This document shows positions 29,413-37,343 of a stretch of DNA of 64,000 nucleotides, piece by piece. The stretch spans positions 124,001-188,000 of the forward strand of contig NZ_JAGTJJ010000011.1 of the NCBI RefSeq assembly GCF_028435365.1. The letters are read 5' to 3'. Position numbers and translations under genes: made by a program. Below the pieces are notes generated by a model. It searched no databases. It was not told the origin of the DNA and worked only from the letters and a program-made list of their open reading frames with translations. Every line of letters starts with the position of its first letter. Position 1 is the stretch's first letter. Source of the stretch: Polyangium jinanense. GTDB taxonomy: Bacteria; Myxococcota; Polyangia; Polyangiales; Polyangiaceae.

Positions 29413-29607
29413 GTCGACAACGACCGAGGACCTTGTCGACAACGACCACGACCTCGTCGACAACGACCGGGCACCTCGTCCACGACCATCACGGCTTCGT
29501 CGACAACGACCGGGCACCTCGTCGACAACGACCGGGCACCTTGTCCACGACCACCACGGCTTCGTCGACAACGACCGGGCACCTTGTCGACAACGACCGG
29601 GCACCTC
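29413..29607. repeat. tandem array of nine 21-22 bp units, each beginning GTC(G/C)AC
   Basis: Units start at 29413, 29435, 29456, 29478, 29499, 29521, 29543, 29564 and 29586. Type 1 units are 21-22 bp and begin GTCGACAACGACC. Type 2 units (29478, 29543) are 21 bp and begin GTCCACGACCA. The period is close to two helical turns, and type 1 units contain the palindrome GTCGAC. No unique spacers separate the units, so this is not CRISPR. The same units recur on the other side of the restriction-modification genes at 31944-32020. Confidence 0.9.
29456..29513 (+). repeat. 58-bp direct repeat, left copy
   Basis: These 58 bases (two full array units plus the first 15 bases of a third) are identical to 31944-32001, 2,488 bp away in the same orientation. 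The pair brackets the endonuclease and methyltransferase genes and would allow their loss or gain by recombination. Confidence 0.88.
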
Positions 29608-29662
29608 GTCGACAGGTACTGGTCAAAGTTGACCAGCCGGTCCCGAAAGCTGACCTGTCGAC
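29608..29662. repeat. left palindromic end of the restriction-modification cassette
   Basis: Nested inverted repeats: outer arms GTCGACAGGT / ACCTGTCGAC (29608-29617, 29653-29662) and inner arms CTGGTCAA / TTGACCAG (29619-29626, 29629-29636). The outermost 19 bases, GTCGACAGGTACTGGTCAA (29608-29626), are the reverse complement of 31931-31949 except for one mismatch, giving the cassette terminal inverted repeats. Confidence 0.8.
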
Positions 29663-29900
29663 GCAGACCTCCTCACGGCATGTGTGTCATGTAAGCAATG
29701 TTGCGCACTGGTCGTTCCCTACCACTTGAACGTACTTTGTTACCCTGGCCGTCCGGCGCCTGGGCGCCGCATCAGGGTTGTCGGACCATCCCTCGTCGGG
29801 CTAGGCTGCCTCGCGCCGGGTACACGGTTGGCACTTCGCCCGCTCCACACTGGACTGAGTTGCAGTCCGCCTCAATACCGACCCAGGTTCGGAAATAATC

Positions 29901-30734
29901 ATGACGCCGTACAAGGAATTCACAACTCGTCTTACGCTGCTAATCAGCAAGAATCCGCATCTGATCACGACGACGTTGAGTAATATCTTTACAATGCGGC
30001 TCATCGGCAACAAAACCCATGGCGACTTGGCCGAGATTGCCATAGCCGAATTCATCAACCAGTACATGTACGACTTCAAATCCGTACACGTCGGGAAGGA
30101 CTTGTATAGAGCAAAAGAACACGAAGAGGACATCAAAATCATAAACGAAATCACCAAGGCTGAGTTCCCGGTGAGCCTCAAGGCATATGGCGACGGTCCT
30201 CTCCAGCTATCAACCGACAAGAACTTTCTGATGTATCCAAAATTGCAACAAATGAAATCGCCAATTCAGGGGGCGCAACTCTCAGCATTGTGGAGGGATC
30301 CGGTATTTGCTGACTTTAGTGCACTCAATGTGCTACCTCTAATCTACGACGAAAGGAGGCAACGGTGTAACATTCTGGTATTTGATCAGGAGAAAGCGAA
30401 GGAGCAGATAGCGAAGATCGTTCACGAAGAAGAAGGCAAGGGTCGAAAACATCCGGTGTATCGTTTTTATGATCGAACCGGGGATTATGTATGCGAAGTC
30501 CGTTACGGGAGCGGGACAGCCAATGCCCTGCAGAGAGGTCTGTGGACCAATACAAAAAAAGGATTAAAGTATTTTGATAGTGTCACGGGTGGCTGGATTA
30601 CGTATTCACGCAACCAAATCCTGGTAAAGTTGTTCTCGCATGCGCTTCTTGCTACATCGAGCGGCCATGAAGCGGCATTGGAAGAGTTAAAAAAGGACAT
30701 CGAAACGCAAAAGAAGATGTCCGCATTGGGATGA
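29901..30734 (+). CDS. probable type II restriction endonuclease
   Basis: 277 residues. No family motif is certain, but the context is strong: the stop codon is one base from the start of a DNA adenine methyltransferase. Candidate PD-(D/E)XK residues are E45 in GDLAEIAIAEF, D77 in KEHEEDIKI, and K94 in FPVSLKAYGDG. The C-terminal third is basic and Lys-rich (KKGLKYF, LEELKKDIETQKK), as expected for DNA binding. The gene is visibly AT-richer than its surroundings, with A/T-ending codons and runs of A, which points to recent transfer. It is expected to cut unmethylated DNA at the site protected by its partner; the recognition site cannot be read from sequence. Confidence 0.68.
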   Translation: MTPYKEFTTRLTLLISKNPHLITTTLSNIFTMRLIGNKTHGDLAEIAIAEFINQYMYDFKSVHVGKDLYRAKEHEEDIKIINEITKAEFPVSLKAYGDGPLQLSTDKNFLMYPKLQQMKSPIQGAQLSALWRDPVFADFSALNVLPLIYDERRQRCNILVFDQEKAKEQIAKIVHEEEGKGRKHPVYRFYDRTGDYVCEVRYGSGTANALQRGLWTNTKKGLKYFDSVTGGWITYSRNQILVKLFSHALLATSSGHEAALEELKKDIETQKKMSALG

Positions 30735-30735
30735 T

Positions 30736-31875
30736 ATGAATACGCTGGCTCTATTCGACGACATAATAGTCGAGGCTCCGAAAACCGAGGGCATCAAATA
30801 TGCTGGTTCCAAGCAAAAGCTGTTGCCACACATCATTGCTTTGGCGAAGAAGGTTCGTCCCAGAACCGTTCTCGACGGCTTTGCTGGGACAACTCGCGTT
30901 TCTCAGGCTTTCGCGCAAAACGGCTACTTGGTAATTGCAAACGACGTGTCGGTGTGGTCCGAGGTGTTCGGACAATGCTACTTGCTCAATGAGCGTCCCC
31001 AATCGCACTATGTGCCACTGATAGAACACCTTAACAACCTACCTCCCGAAGATGGGTGGTTTACTGAAAATTACGGCGGTGACCCAGGGGACGGGACGTC
31101 GGTGGGGGTAGATGGTCTGAAGAAGCCATGGCAGCGACACAACACCCGTCGACTCGATGCAATTCGAAATGAAATTGACCGCTTGAGCTTGACGCCAGTT
31201 GAAAGGGCCGTCCTCCTAACGAGCCTGATATACGCGCTGGATGAAGTCGACAGTACACTCGGGCATTTTGCCTCCTATCTCCATGATTGGTCGCCACGGT
31301 CATACAAGACAATGCAGCTAAGGACTCCAGCCTTATTGCAGAGACGCGCCTCCCATCAGGTGTATAGAAAGGATATCTTCGAACTCCTTCCAGACGTTAA
31401 GGTCGATCTGGCATACCTCGATCCGCCCTACGGATCCAATAATGAGAAAATGCCGGCCTCAAGAATCCGTTATGCTGCTTACTACCACCTGTGGACAAGT
31501 GTATGCCTGAACGATCGCCCCAGCGTCTTTGGAAAGGCCAGGCGACGATCGGACACATCGGACGTTGTTGCAACCTCGGTCTTCGAGGAATTTAGAAGCG
31601 ACAGTCAAGGCCGTCTGATAGCAGTTGACGCAATCAGGAGAGTTCTGCACGCCACCAAAGCTAGGCATATCATTCTCTCCTACAGTTCGGGCGGTCGTGC
31701 GACTGCAGAGCAGCTCAACGATGCGATTGCACAGATTGGGCGACTACTCGAAGTCGTAGAGCTCGACCACCGAAAGAACGTGATGGCTGGCATGCGGTGG
31801 ACGAATGAGTGGGTACGCGATGCAGAACGGCCCAACAGGGAGTTTCTGTTTCTTGTGGAAAAGACAACGACCTGA
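30736..31875 (+). CDS. D12-class adenine-specific DNA methyltransferase
   Basis: 379 residues. The D12 layout is clear: motif X-like YAGSKQKLL (22-30), SAM-binding motif I DGFAGTTRVS (47-56), and catalytic motif IV DPPY (229-232) followed by GSNN, then YYHLWT. It should methylate N6 of adenine in the site cut by the preceding endonuclease. Its ATG (30736) follows the endonuclease stop by one base, so the genes are translationally linked, nuclease first. Like the nuclease gene it is AT-richer than the host genes. An orphan epigenetic role is less likely given the tight pairing. Confidence 0.92.
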   Translation: MNTLALFDDIIVEAPKTEGIKYAGSKQKLLPHIIALAKKVRPRTVLDGFAGTTRVSQAFAQNGYLVIANDVSVWSEVFGQCYLLNERPQSHYVPLIEHLNNLPPEDGWFTENYGGDPGDGTSVGVDGLKKPWQRHNTRRLDAIRNEIDRLSLTPVERAVLLTSLIYALDEVDSTLGHFASYLHDWSPRSYKTMQLRTPALLQRRASHQVYRKDIFELLPDVKVDLAYLDPPYGSNNEKMPASRIRYAAYYHLWTSVCLNDRPSVFGKARRRSDTSDVVATSVFEEFRSDSQGRLIAVDAIRRVLHATKARHIILSYSSGGRATAEQLNDAIAQIGRLLEVVELDHRKNVMAGMRWTNEWVRDAERPNREFLFLVEKTTT

Positions 31876-31930
31876 GCTCTCGCTTCAGAAACCGCCGAGA
31901 TTTCGCAAACTTGACCACTTGAAGGGAAAG

Positions 31931-31949
31931 TTGACCAGTACCCGTCGAC
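31931..31949 (-). repeat. right 19-bp inverted repeat of the restriction-modification cassette
   Basis: TTGACCAGTACCCGTCGAC is the reverse complement of 29608-29626 with one mismatch. A further TTGACCA lies 20 bp upstream (31911). The end lies 56 bp after the methyltransferase stop. Confidence 0.8.
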
Positions 31950-32027
31950 AACGACCGGGCACCTCGTCCACGACCATCACGGCTTCGTCGACAACGACCG
32001 GTGACCTTGTCGACGAAGACCGGGTAG
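31944..32027 (+). repeat. right copy of the GTCGAC tandem units and 58-bp direct repeat
   Basis: Three full units (31944, 31966, 31987) and a degenerate fourth starting GTCGACGAAGACC at 32009. 31944-32001 is identical to 29456-29513. The array runs to within a few bases of the start codon of the next lipoprotein gene, so it replaces that gene's normal upstream region. Confidence 0.88.
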
Positions 32028-32028
32028 A

Positions 32029-32397
32029 ATGCCCACCATGCTTCGCCCCCTCCTCGCTTCGGCCTCGCTCCTCTCCTTGCTCACCCTCGCCGGCTGCGAC
32101 GAATGCGACGAGATCGATTGCGCTTGCCTGCATGGCTCCATCGTCGTGACCGCCGTCGACGCGACCACGAAAGAGGCGCTCTTCGACGCCAAGGTCGCCA
32201 TCGGCAACGACCCCTGCCCGGAGCATGCATCGGAGCACTACTGCTTTGTCGCCGCCGGGACCTATTCGGTTCAGGTCTCCGCGACGGGGTATGCTCCGAA
32301 GACGGTCTCGATCGTATTGCCCGAACCGCAGGGGGAGGGCTGCTGCATCTGCGGGGAACGCGTCGAGCAGACCGTCGAGCTCACGCCGATGCCTTGA
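32029..32397 (+). CDS. small lipoprotein with carboxypeptidase-regulatory-like domain
   Basis: 122 residues from the ATG at 32029 (ATG 32038 is an alternative). The signal peptide ends in TLAGC (Cys23). The mature domain has the Ig-like pattern IVVTAVDATTKEALFDAKV..AAGTYSVQVSATGYAP, typical of carboxypeptidase-regulatory or PEGA-like beta-sandwich modules, with eight further cysteines. Probably a cell-envelope protein. Host-like GC content resumes here. Confidence 0.8.
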   Translation: MPTMLRPLLASASLLSLLTLAGCDECDEIDCACLHGSIVVTAVDATTKEALFDAKVAIGNDPCPEHASEHYCFVAAGTYSVQVSATGYAPKTVSIVLPEPQGEGCCICGERVEQTVELTPMP

Positions 32398-32651
32398 GAT
32401 TCATTCGTTCGACGCCTGCATTCTCCGTTTACCACCTGCTTTTGACACGCCGCACAATGATGAGCCCAGTTCGGTCGAGCCGCGAGCTCGTGGACGCCGA
32501 CGTGGAACGCGGAAAGATATTCAAGGCACGGCTCGAAAAAAAACGCGCTTTCGCAAGACGATCCAGCCGTTGCCATCGGCATCCCGGGGATGGTATTCGT
32601 CCCAGATTGGGAACGCGTCGGGCTTCCCATTCCCCCACCCCATCGAGGCCC

Positions 32652-33473
32652 ATGCTTAAAAGAACCCTGATCCTCACGGCGTTCGTCTCCCTCACCGCCT
32701 CCACCGCGTTCGCGCAAGGCCAAACCGGCGACACCTCCGCGCCGCCGCCTCCGCCGCCGCCGGCCGACACCACCGCGCCGCCCCCCGACGCCACTGCGCC
32801 GCCGCCTCCCGCCGCGACCACGGCGCCCCCCACGGAGACGCCCAAAGAGGAAAAGAAGGACGAAAAAGATCTGGATCCGGGCGGACGTGTTCGCTGGGGT
32901 GTCTCCGGCAATCTCGGATGGCACCTGCCGCAATCGATGTTCACCATCGGCGGCGAGGGCCGCATCGGCTACCAGGTCTCGAACATCTTCAGCGCTTACG
33001 CCGCCATCGGTGGCACCGCCGGCTTCGGGTTCAGCGCCGATATCGGATTCGAAGGCGTCAGCGTGGGCGTCTCGGCCATCTCGTACTGGTACGTCGGCGC
33101 CATTGCCGAGGCCATTTTCAAGAACCGATTCTACGTCGGCGGCGGCCCCGTCCTCGCGCGCGGCGCCCTCGGCGGCATCACCACCGGCGTGAGCATCGAC
33201 GGCGTCGCCGAGGTCACCGAAATCGCCTCCGCGGGCTTCAAGCCGGGCCTCAATCTCCGGTTTGGCCTCTCGACCGCGAACCCGAGCGGCCCCTCGCGCC
33301 GCCGCGGCGGCTTCAACATCGGCATCGACGCGCTCTTCCTCTTCCACCCGAGCGCGGTTTTCGTGACCACCCGCGCGGACGGGCCGAACGGCTCCGCGGG
33401 TGTCTCCGTCACGGAGAGCGCGCTCGGCGTGAGTTTCGTCCCGATGCTGACGCTCGGTTACGATTCGCGCTGA
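32652..33473 (+). CDS. outer-membrane protein with Pro-rich N-terminal linker
   Basis: 273 residues. The signal peptide ends at ASTAFA/Q (about 21). A Pro/Ala/Thr linker follows (APPPPPPPADTTAPPP) and then a short EEKKDEKD charged stretch. From ~80 on, alternating beta strands suggest an eight-strand-like barrel (GRVRWGVSGNLGWHLP, FSAYAAIGGTAGFGFSA, GVSVGVSAISYWYVG). The terminus LTLGYDSR ends in a polar residue, not Phe, so barrel assembly is plausible but not proven. The Pro-rich segment may span the peptidoglycan. GAGG lies directly before the ATG. Confidence 0.75.
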   Translation: MLKRTLILTAFVSLTASTAFAQGQTGDTSAPPPPPPPADTTAPPPDATAPPPPAATTAPPTETPKEEKKDEKDLDPGGRVRWGVSGNLGWHLPQSMFTIGGEGRIGYQVSNIFSAYAAIGGTAGFGFSADIGFEGVSVGVSAISYWYVGAIAEAIFKNRFYVGGGPVLARGALGGITTGVSIDGVAEVTEIASAGFKPGLNLRFGLSTANPSGPSRRRGGFNIGIDALFLFHPSAVFVTTRADGPNGSAGVSVTESALGVSFVPMLTLGYDSR

Positions 33474-33555
33474 CCCGGCGCACCCCCCTTCCGTTTTCGT
33501 CCGCATCCCGGCTAACATCCCCTCGCCCGCTCCCCAGCCACGAGAGGAGGCGACG

Positions 33556-35199
33556 ATGCTTGCCGGACGCATGATGGACTTTCCGCTCACCCTCACGCAT
33601 TTTCTCGAACGCGCGCGCACCTTCTTCGGCCGCAACGAGATCGTCTCGCGCCTCCCGGACAAGACCCTCGTCCGCACCACCTACGCCGACTTCTACCGCC
33701 GCACCTCGAAGCTTGCCGGCGCCCTCGCGCGCCTCGGGGTTCGACCGGGGGATCGGGTCGCCACGCTCTCGTGGAATCATCAGCGCCACCTCGAGGTCTA
33801 CCTCGGCGCGCCGGCCATGGGCGCCGTCGTCCACACCTTGAACCTCCGGCTCCACCCGAATGAGCTCGGCTACATTGCCAATCACGCCGAGGACAAGGTC
33901 GTCGTCGTCGACCGCTCGCTCCTGCCGCTCTGGCACAAGTTCGCCGATCAGGTCCGCTCGGTCCGGCACGTCGTCGTCGTCCCCGACTGCCCCGCGCAGG
34001 GCGAGGCGACGAGCGCCGAGATCGATTACGAAGAGCTCATCGCCCCCGAAAAAGACGAATACCCCTGGCCCACGCTCGACGAGCGCAGCGCCGCGATGAT
34101 CTGTTACACCTCGGGCACCACGGGCAACCCCAAGGGCGTCGTCTACAGCCATCGCTCGACCGTCCTTCACACGCTCGTCGTGTGCAATGCCGATACCATC
34201 GGCGTCCGCGAAGCCGACACCGTCCTGCCCGTCGTGCCCATGTTCCACGCCGCCGCCTGGGGCCTGCCGTATGCGGCCGTCATGGCCGGTTCCAAGCTCG
34301 TTTTTCCGGGCCCGCACCTCGACCCGCCGAGCCTGCTCGATCTCATCGCCGCCGAGAAGGTCACGATTGCCGCGGGCGTGCCCACGATATGGCTCGGCAT
34401 CCTCCAGCTCCTCGATCAGCACCCCGGCAAGTGGGACCTCTCCGCGATCCGCTCCACGGTCATCGGCGGCTCGGCCGCGCCGCCGGCGCTGATCGACGGA
34501 TTCAAATCACGACACGGCATCGACGTCACCCACGCCTGGGGAATGACCGAGACGAACCCCGTCGGCACGCTCGCGCGGGTCAAGCACGGATTGTCCCAAA
34601 CAGACGATGCCACGAAGCTCGGGTGTAAAGCCTCGCAGGGGTATGCCGTGCCGTTCGTCGAGCAGCGGCACGTCGGCGAGGATGGCCAGATCCTCCCGTG
34701 GGACGGCGAGACCATGGGTGAGCTCGAGGTGCGCGGCCCCTGGGTCGCCTCCTCGTATTTCGGCGGCGAGGGCCCCGATCGGTTCACCGAGGATGGGTGG
34801 TTCAAGACGGGCGACGTCGTCACGATCGATCGCGAGGGGTATCTCCGCATCACGGATCGTTCGAAGGACGTCATCAAATCGGGCGGTGAATGGATCAGCT
34901 CGGTCGCGCTGGAGAACGCGCTCATGAGCCACCCGGCCGTGCTCGAAGCGGCCGTCTTCGCGGCGCGGCACCCGAAATGGACCGAGCGGCCGCTCGCGGC
35001 GATCGTGCTCAAGGAGGGCAAGACCGCCACGAAAGAGGAGCTCAATGCTCACATCGAGGCGAAATTCGCCAAGTTCTGGCTGCCGGACGATTACGTCTTC
35101 ATGGCGCAGATCCCGCGCACCTCGACCGGTAAGTTCCTGAAGACGAAGCTCCGCGAGCTCTACGGCGATCACCTGGAGAAGCAGGGATCGTCGGCGTAG
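33556..35199 (+). CDS. medium/long-chain fatty-acid--CoA ligase
   Basis: 547 residues, ANL superfamily. P-loop-like YTSGTTGNPKG, the A5 motif WGMTETNPVG, GWFKTGDVVTID, the hinge RITDRSKDVIKSGGEWIS, and the A10 lysine in TSTGKFLK are all present. These segments, including GGEWIS, match the AlkK-like medium/long-chain acyl-CoA ligases. It activates fatty acids with ATP and CoA in the cytoplasm, probably for beta-oxidation or lipid remodelling. GAGGAGG lies 5 bp before the ATG. It stands as a single gene. Confidence 0.93.
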   Translation: MLAGRMMDFPLTLTHFLERARTFFGRNEIVSRLPDKTLVRTTYADFYRRTSKLAGALARLGVRPGDRVATLSWNHQRHLEVYLGAPAMGAVVHTLNLRLHPNELGYIANHAEDKVVVVDRSLLPLWHKFADQVRSVRHVVVVPDCPAQGEATSAEIDYEELIAPEKDEYPWPTLDERSAAMICYTSGTTGNPKGVVYSHRSTVLHTLVVCNADTIGVREADTVLPVVPMFHAAAWGLPYAAVMAGSKLVFPGPHLDPPSLLDLIAAEKVTIAAGVPTIWLGILQLLDQHPGKWDLSAIRSTVIGGSAAPPALIDGFKSRHGIDVTHAWGMTETNPVGTLARVKHGLSQTDDATKLGCKASQGYAVPFVEQRHVGEDGQILPWDGETMGELEVRGPWVASSYFGGEGPDRFTEDGWFKTGDVVTIDREGYLRITDRSKDVIKSGGEWISSVALENALMSHPAVLEAAVFAARHPKWTERPLAAIVLKEGKTATKEELNAHIEAKFAKFWLPDDYVFMAQIPRTSTGKFLKTKLRELYGDHLEKQGSSA

Positions 35200-35325
35200 G
35201 CGCCCGGCCCCCGGGGCGCGGGCGAGCTGCCGGACGAGGTCGCGGGCTCGTGGCGCTGGACCTCGCCCCCGGGGTCCAGTAGAAACCACGCCCCGGAACG
35301 CCCCCGCCCGCGAGGTCATCCCATC

Positions 35326-36081
35326 ATGGACCGCTCCGCCTACGACGCCCTGTTCGCCCTCGAAAAAGACCATTTCTGGCGGGTCGCGCGCCGTACCCTG
35401 CTCCTCGAGATCCTGGAGAAAGAATTGCCGGCGCGGCGGCCCTTGCGGCTCCTCGACGTGGGCGGCGCGAGCTCCCTCATCACGCGCGAAATGCGTCGGT
35501 ACGGCGAGGTGATCATGGTGGAGCCGGACGCGCAGACGGCGGCGTTCGCGCGTGACGAGCTCGGCTACGACGCGCGGGTGGGCAGCCTGCCCGACGCGCT
35601 GCCGGTGGAAGGGACCTTCGATGGGATCACGCTCCTCGACGTCCTCGAACACCTCGACGAGGAGGTTCCGGCGCTCCTCGCCCTGAAGCGCCTCCTCCGC
35701 CCCGATGGGCTCTTGCTCGTGACCGTACCCGCCCTGCCCTTTCTCTGGAGCTCCCACGACGTGTCGGTGCATCACCGGCGGAGATACGTCCGCCACACCT
35801 TGCTCGAAGCGCTGCGCGCCGGAGGGTTCGAGGCGGAGAGAATCTCTTATTTCACGTCGCTGCTGTTGCCCGTCCTTGCGGCCCAGCGGATCGGCGATCG
35901 GCTGCGGCGAGGCGTGCCGGAAAAGGCGCATTATCGGGTCGCGCCGCCTCCGGCTCCGATCAACGCCGCCTTCGGCGCGGTGATGGACCTCGAACGAGCC
36001 CTCCTCCGGCGATTCGATATGCCCATCGGATCGTCGCTCGTGGCGATCTGCCGCCACGCGGAGGCGCGCCCCTCCCGCTAA
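35326..36081 (+). CDS. class I SAM-dependent methyltransferase
   Basis: 251 residues. Rossmann motif I LLDVGGASSLIT is a variant (GGASS in place of GxGxG). The acidic motif II is VEPDAQ, and the post-II segment ITLLDVLEHLDEE is typical of the Methyltransf_11/23 group. The C-terminal part has a helix (FTSLLLPVLAAQRIGDRLR) seen in enzymes acting on lipids or quinones, but the substrate is unknown. Its stop overlaps the stop of the convergent Gre-type gene (36078-36081). Confidence 0.85.
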   Translation: MDRSAYDALFALEKDHFWRVARRTLLLEILEKELPARRPLRLLDVGGASSLITREMRRYGEVIMVEPDAQTAAFARDELGYDARVGSLPDALPVEGTFDGITLLDVLEHLDEEVPALLALKRLLRPDGLLLVTVPALPFLWSSHDVSVHHRRRYVRHTLLEALRAGGFEAERISYFTSLLLPVLAAQRIGDRLRRGVPEKAHYRVAPPPAPINAAFGAVMDLERALLRRFDMPIGSSLVAICRHAEARPSR

Positions 36082-36566
36082 CGCACTTCCGCCACCTCGT
36101 ACACCTTCGTCCCCTGCGGCGTCGGAACCTCCGCTTCGTCGCCTTCCGACAAACCCATCAACGCCGCGCCGAGCGGGCTCGTCGGCGTCACCACCTGCAC
36201 CTCGGTACCGCCCACCTTTACGCGTTGCCCGCCCGCCGCGGGCAACACGAAGCAGACGAGCTTCGCTCCCCGGTGCAAAAGCGTCACGAGCGCCGTCGCT
36301 GCGATCCCGTCGCCCGGCGCAAACGCGCGCACATGGATCACGCCCAGCAGCGCGAGCGACCGTTCGAGCTCCCGCGCTCGCTCGGCTTGGCCCCGCGCGA
36401 TGTAGGACGCCTCGGTCGAGCGCATGTCCTTGTCGTTTTCGGGCTTGTTTTCCTCGTGTGACGCGGCCGCGGCCGCCTCGTGGGCGATCCGCGCCATCGT
36501 GGCGAGCTCGTCCGCTAGCCGCGTACGAAGCTCCTTCAAGAGTTCCTGTTTGTCGAGCTGCACCAT
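36078..36566 (-). CDS. GreA/GreB-family transcription elongation factor homologue
   Basis: 162 residues. An N-terminal coiled coil (1-75) is followed by a FKBP-like C-terminal domain with VVTPTSPLGAALMGLSEGDEAEV, the Gre signature (S P x G xAL x G...GD). In true Gre factors two acidic residues (D41/E44 in E. coli) at the coiled-coil tip enter the RNA polymerase secondary channel. Here the tip region reads NKPENDKDMRSTEASYIARG and contains acidic residues. It could be a cleavage factor or a competitor such as Rnk or GreA-like regulators. Confidence 0.87.
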   Translation of the reverse strand: MVQLDKQELLKELRTRLADELATMARIAHEAAAAASHEENKPENDKDMRSTEASYIARGQAERARELERSLALLGVIHVRAFAPGDGIAATALVTLLHRGAKLVCFVLPAAGGQRVKVGGTEVQVVTPTSPLGAALMGLSEGDEAEVPTPQGTKVYEVAEVR

Positions 36567-36587
36567 CCGCTCCCCGTGGACGCCCCA

Positions 36588-37280
36588 TCAAGCCACGGAC
36601 GCCCCACCCCCCGCAAGCGCCACGCGGTACACGACGCCCCATTTGTCCGTCGTCCCCTCCACATCGTCGATCACCGGCACCCGGTACCTCGTGATCTCCT
36701 CGATCCCCTCGGATGGCAGATACGCGCGCCCCGGGTCCCCGAGCAGCACCGTCCTCCCCTCGGCCGCGCGCGCCTCGAGCCACGGCCAAACCACGCGCGT
36801 CATCGCCGCGTCGTAACAAACGTCCCCCGCCAGCACCACCTCCGCCCCCTCGGCCCACGGCGGCAAACCCGCGCGAACGAGCGCGTCCTCGACGTGCGCT
36901 TCCACGGTCACGCCCGCGTCCTCCGCGTTCATCGAGATCGCCACGCCGGCCAGCGGATCCGTATCCACGGCGACGACACGCCTCGCCCCTGCGCGCGCCG
37001 CGGCGATCGCGCAGAGGCCCGAGCCCGCGGCCAGATCGAGCACGGCCTTGCCACGCACGAGCTCCGGCTGATCGAGCACGAGCCGCGCGAGCGCTTGCCC
37101 GCCGGCCCAGGCAAACGCCCAGAATGGCGGCTCGATCCCGTGCGTCCGGAGAAACGCCTCCGTGGCGCGCCAGAGCGGCGTCACCTCCGTCGCCAGCCGG
37201 AGCCGGATCTCGGGCAGGAGCGGCGGCGCGCACGGCGTCGTGTTTTCCTCGATGAATCGCCTCGCATCGGCCTCGTGCAT
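36588..37280 (-). CDS. ETFB-lysine-methyltransferase-like protein (METTL20/PrmA family)
   Basis: 230 residues. FIEENTTPCAPPLLPEIRL and PPFWAFAWAGGQALARLVLD are hallmarks of the ETF-beta lysine methyltransferase group. The SAM motif I VLDLAAGSGLCAIAAA and GDVCYDAAMT follow. Bacterial homologues methylate lysines on electron-transfer flavoprotein beta subunit, but the alternative of a nicotinamide-like or unrelated protein substrate remains open. It lies 21 bp upstream of the Gre-type gene on the same strand. Confidence 0.83.
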   Translation of the reverse strand: MHEADARRFIEENTTPCAPPLLPEIRLRLATEVTPLWRATEAFLRTHGIEPPFWAFAWAGGQALARLVLDQPELVRGKAVLDLAAGSGLCAIAAARAGARRVVAVDTDPLAGVAISMNAEDAGVTVEAHVEDALVRAGLPPWAEGAEVVLAGDVCYDAAMTRVVWPWLEARAAEGRTVLLGDPGRAYLPSEGIEEITRYRVPVIDDVEGTTDKWGVVYRVALAGGGASVA

Positions 37281-37343
37281 GGACGCGCGCGAGCGTACTC
37301 GATGCTTGACGCCCGCGCGGAAAAAAGGTCAGTAGGGGACCCG

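Larger units (their letters stand above)
29383..29900. other. gene-free spacer with tandem and inverted repeats (518 bp)
   Basis: Between the small gene and the restriction endonuclease gene. 29413-29607 is the tandem array. 29608-29662 is a nested palindromic end structure. 29663-29900 has no gene I can support; it contains the short palindromes GGCGCC-TG-GGCGCC (near 29756) and GGACT-n7-AGTCC (near 29851), but no clear promoter. Confidence 0.6.

Noticed and set aside
28918..29604. Minus-strand open frame through the tandem repeats
   Set aside because: Its repetitive Val/Asp/Arg-rich N-terminal part simply translates the 21-22 bp units, and the rest is antisense to the gene at 28978.
29413..29607. 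CRISPR-like array
   Set aside because: Repeats are contiguous 21-22 bp units without unique spacers, and no cas genes are present.
29608..29662. Integron attC site
   Set aside because: The palindrome lacks the GTTRRRY/RYYYAAC core boxes and there is no integrase.
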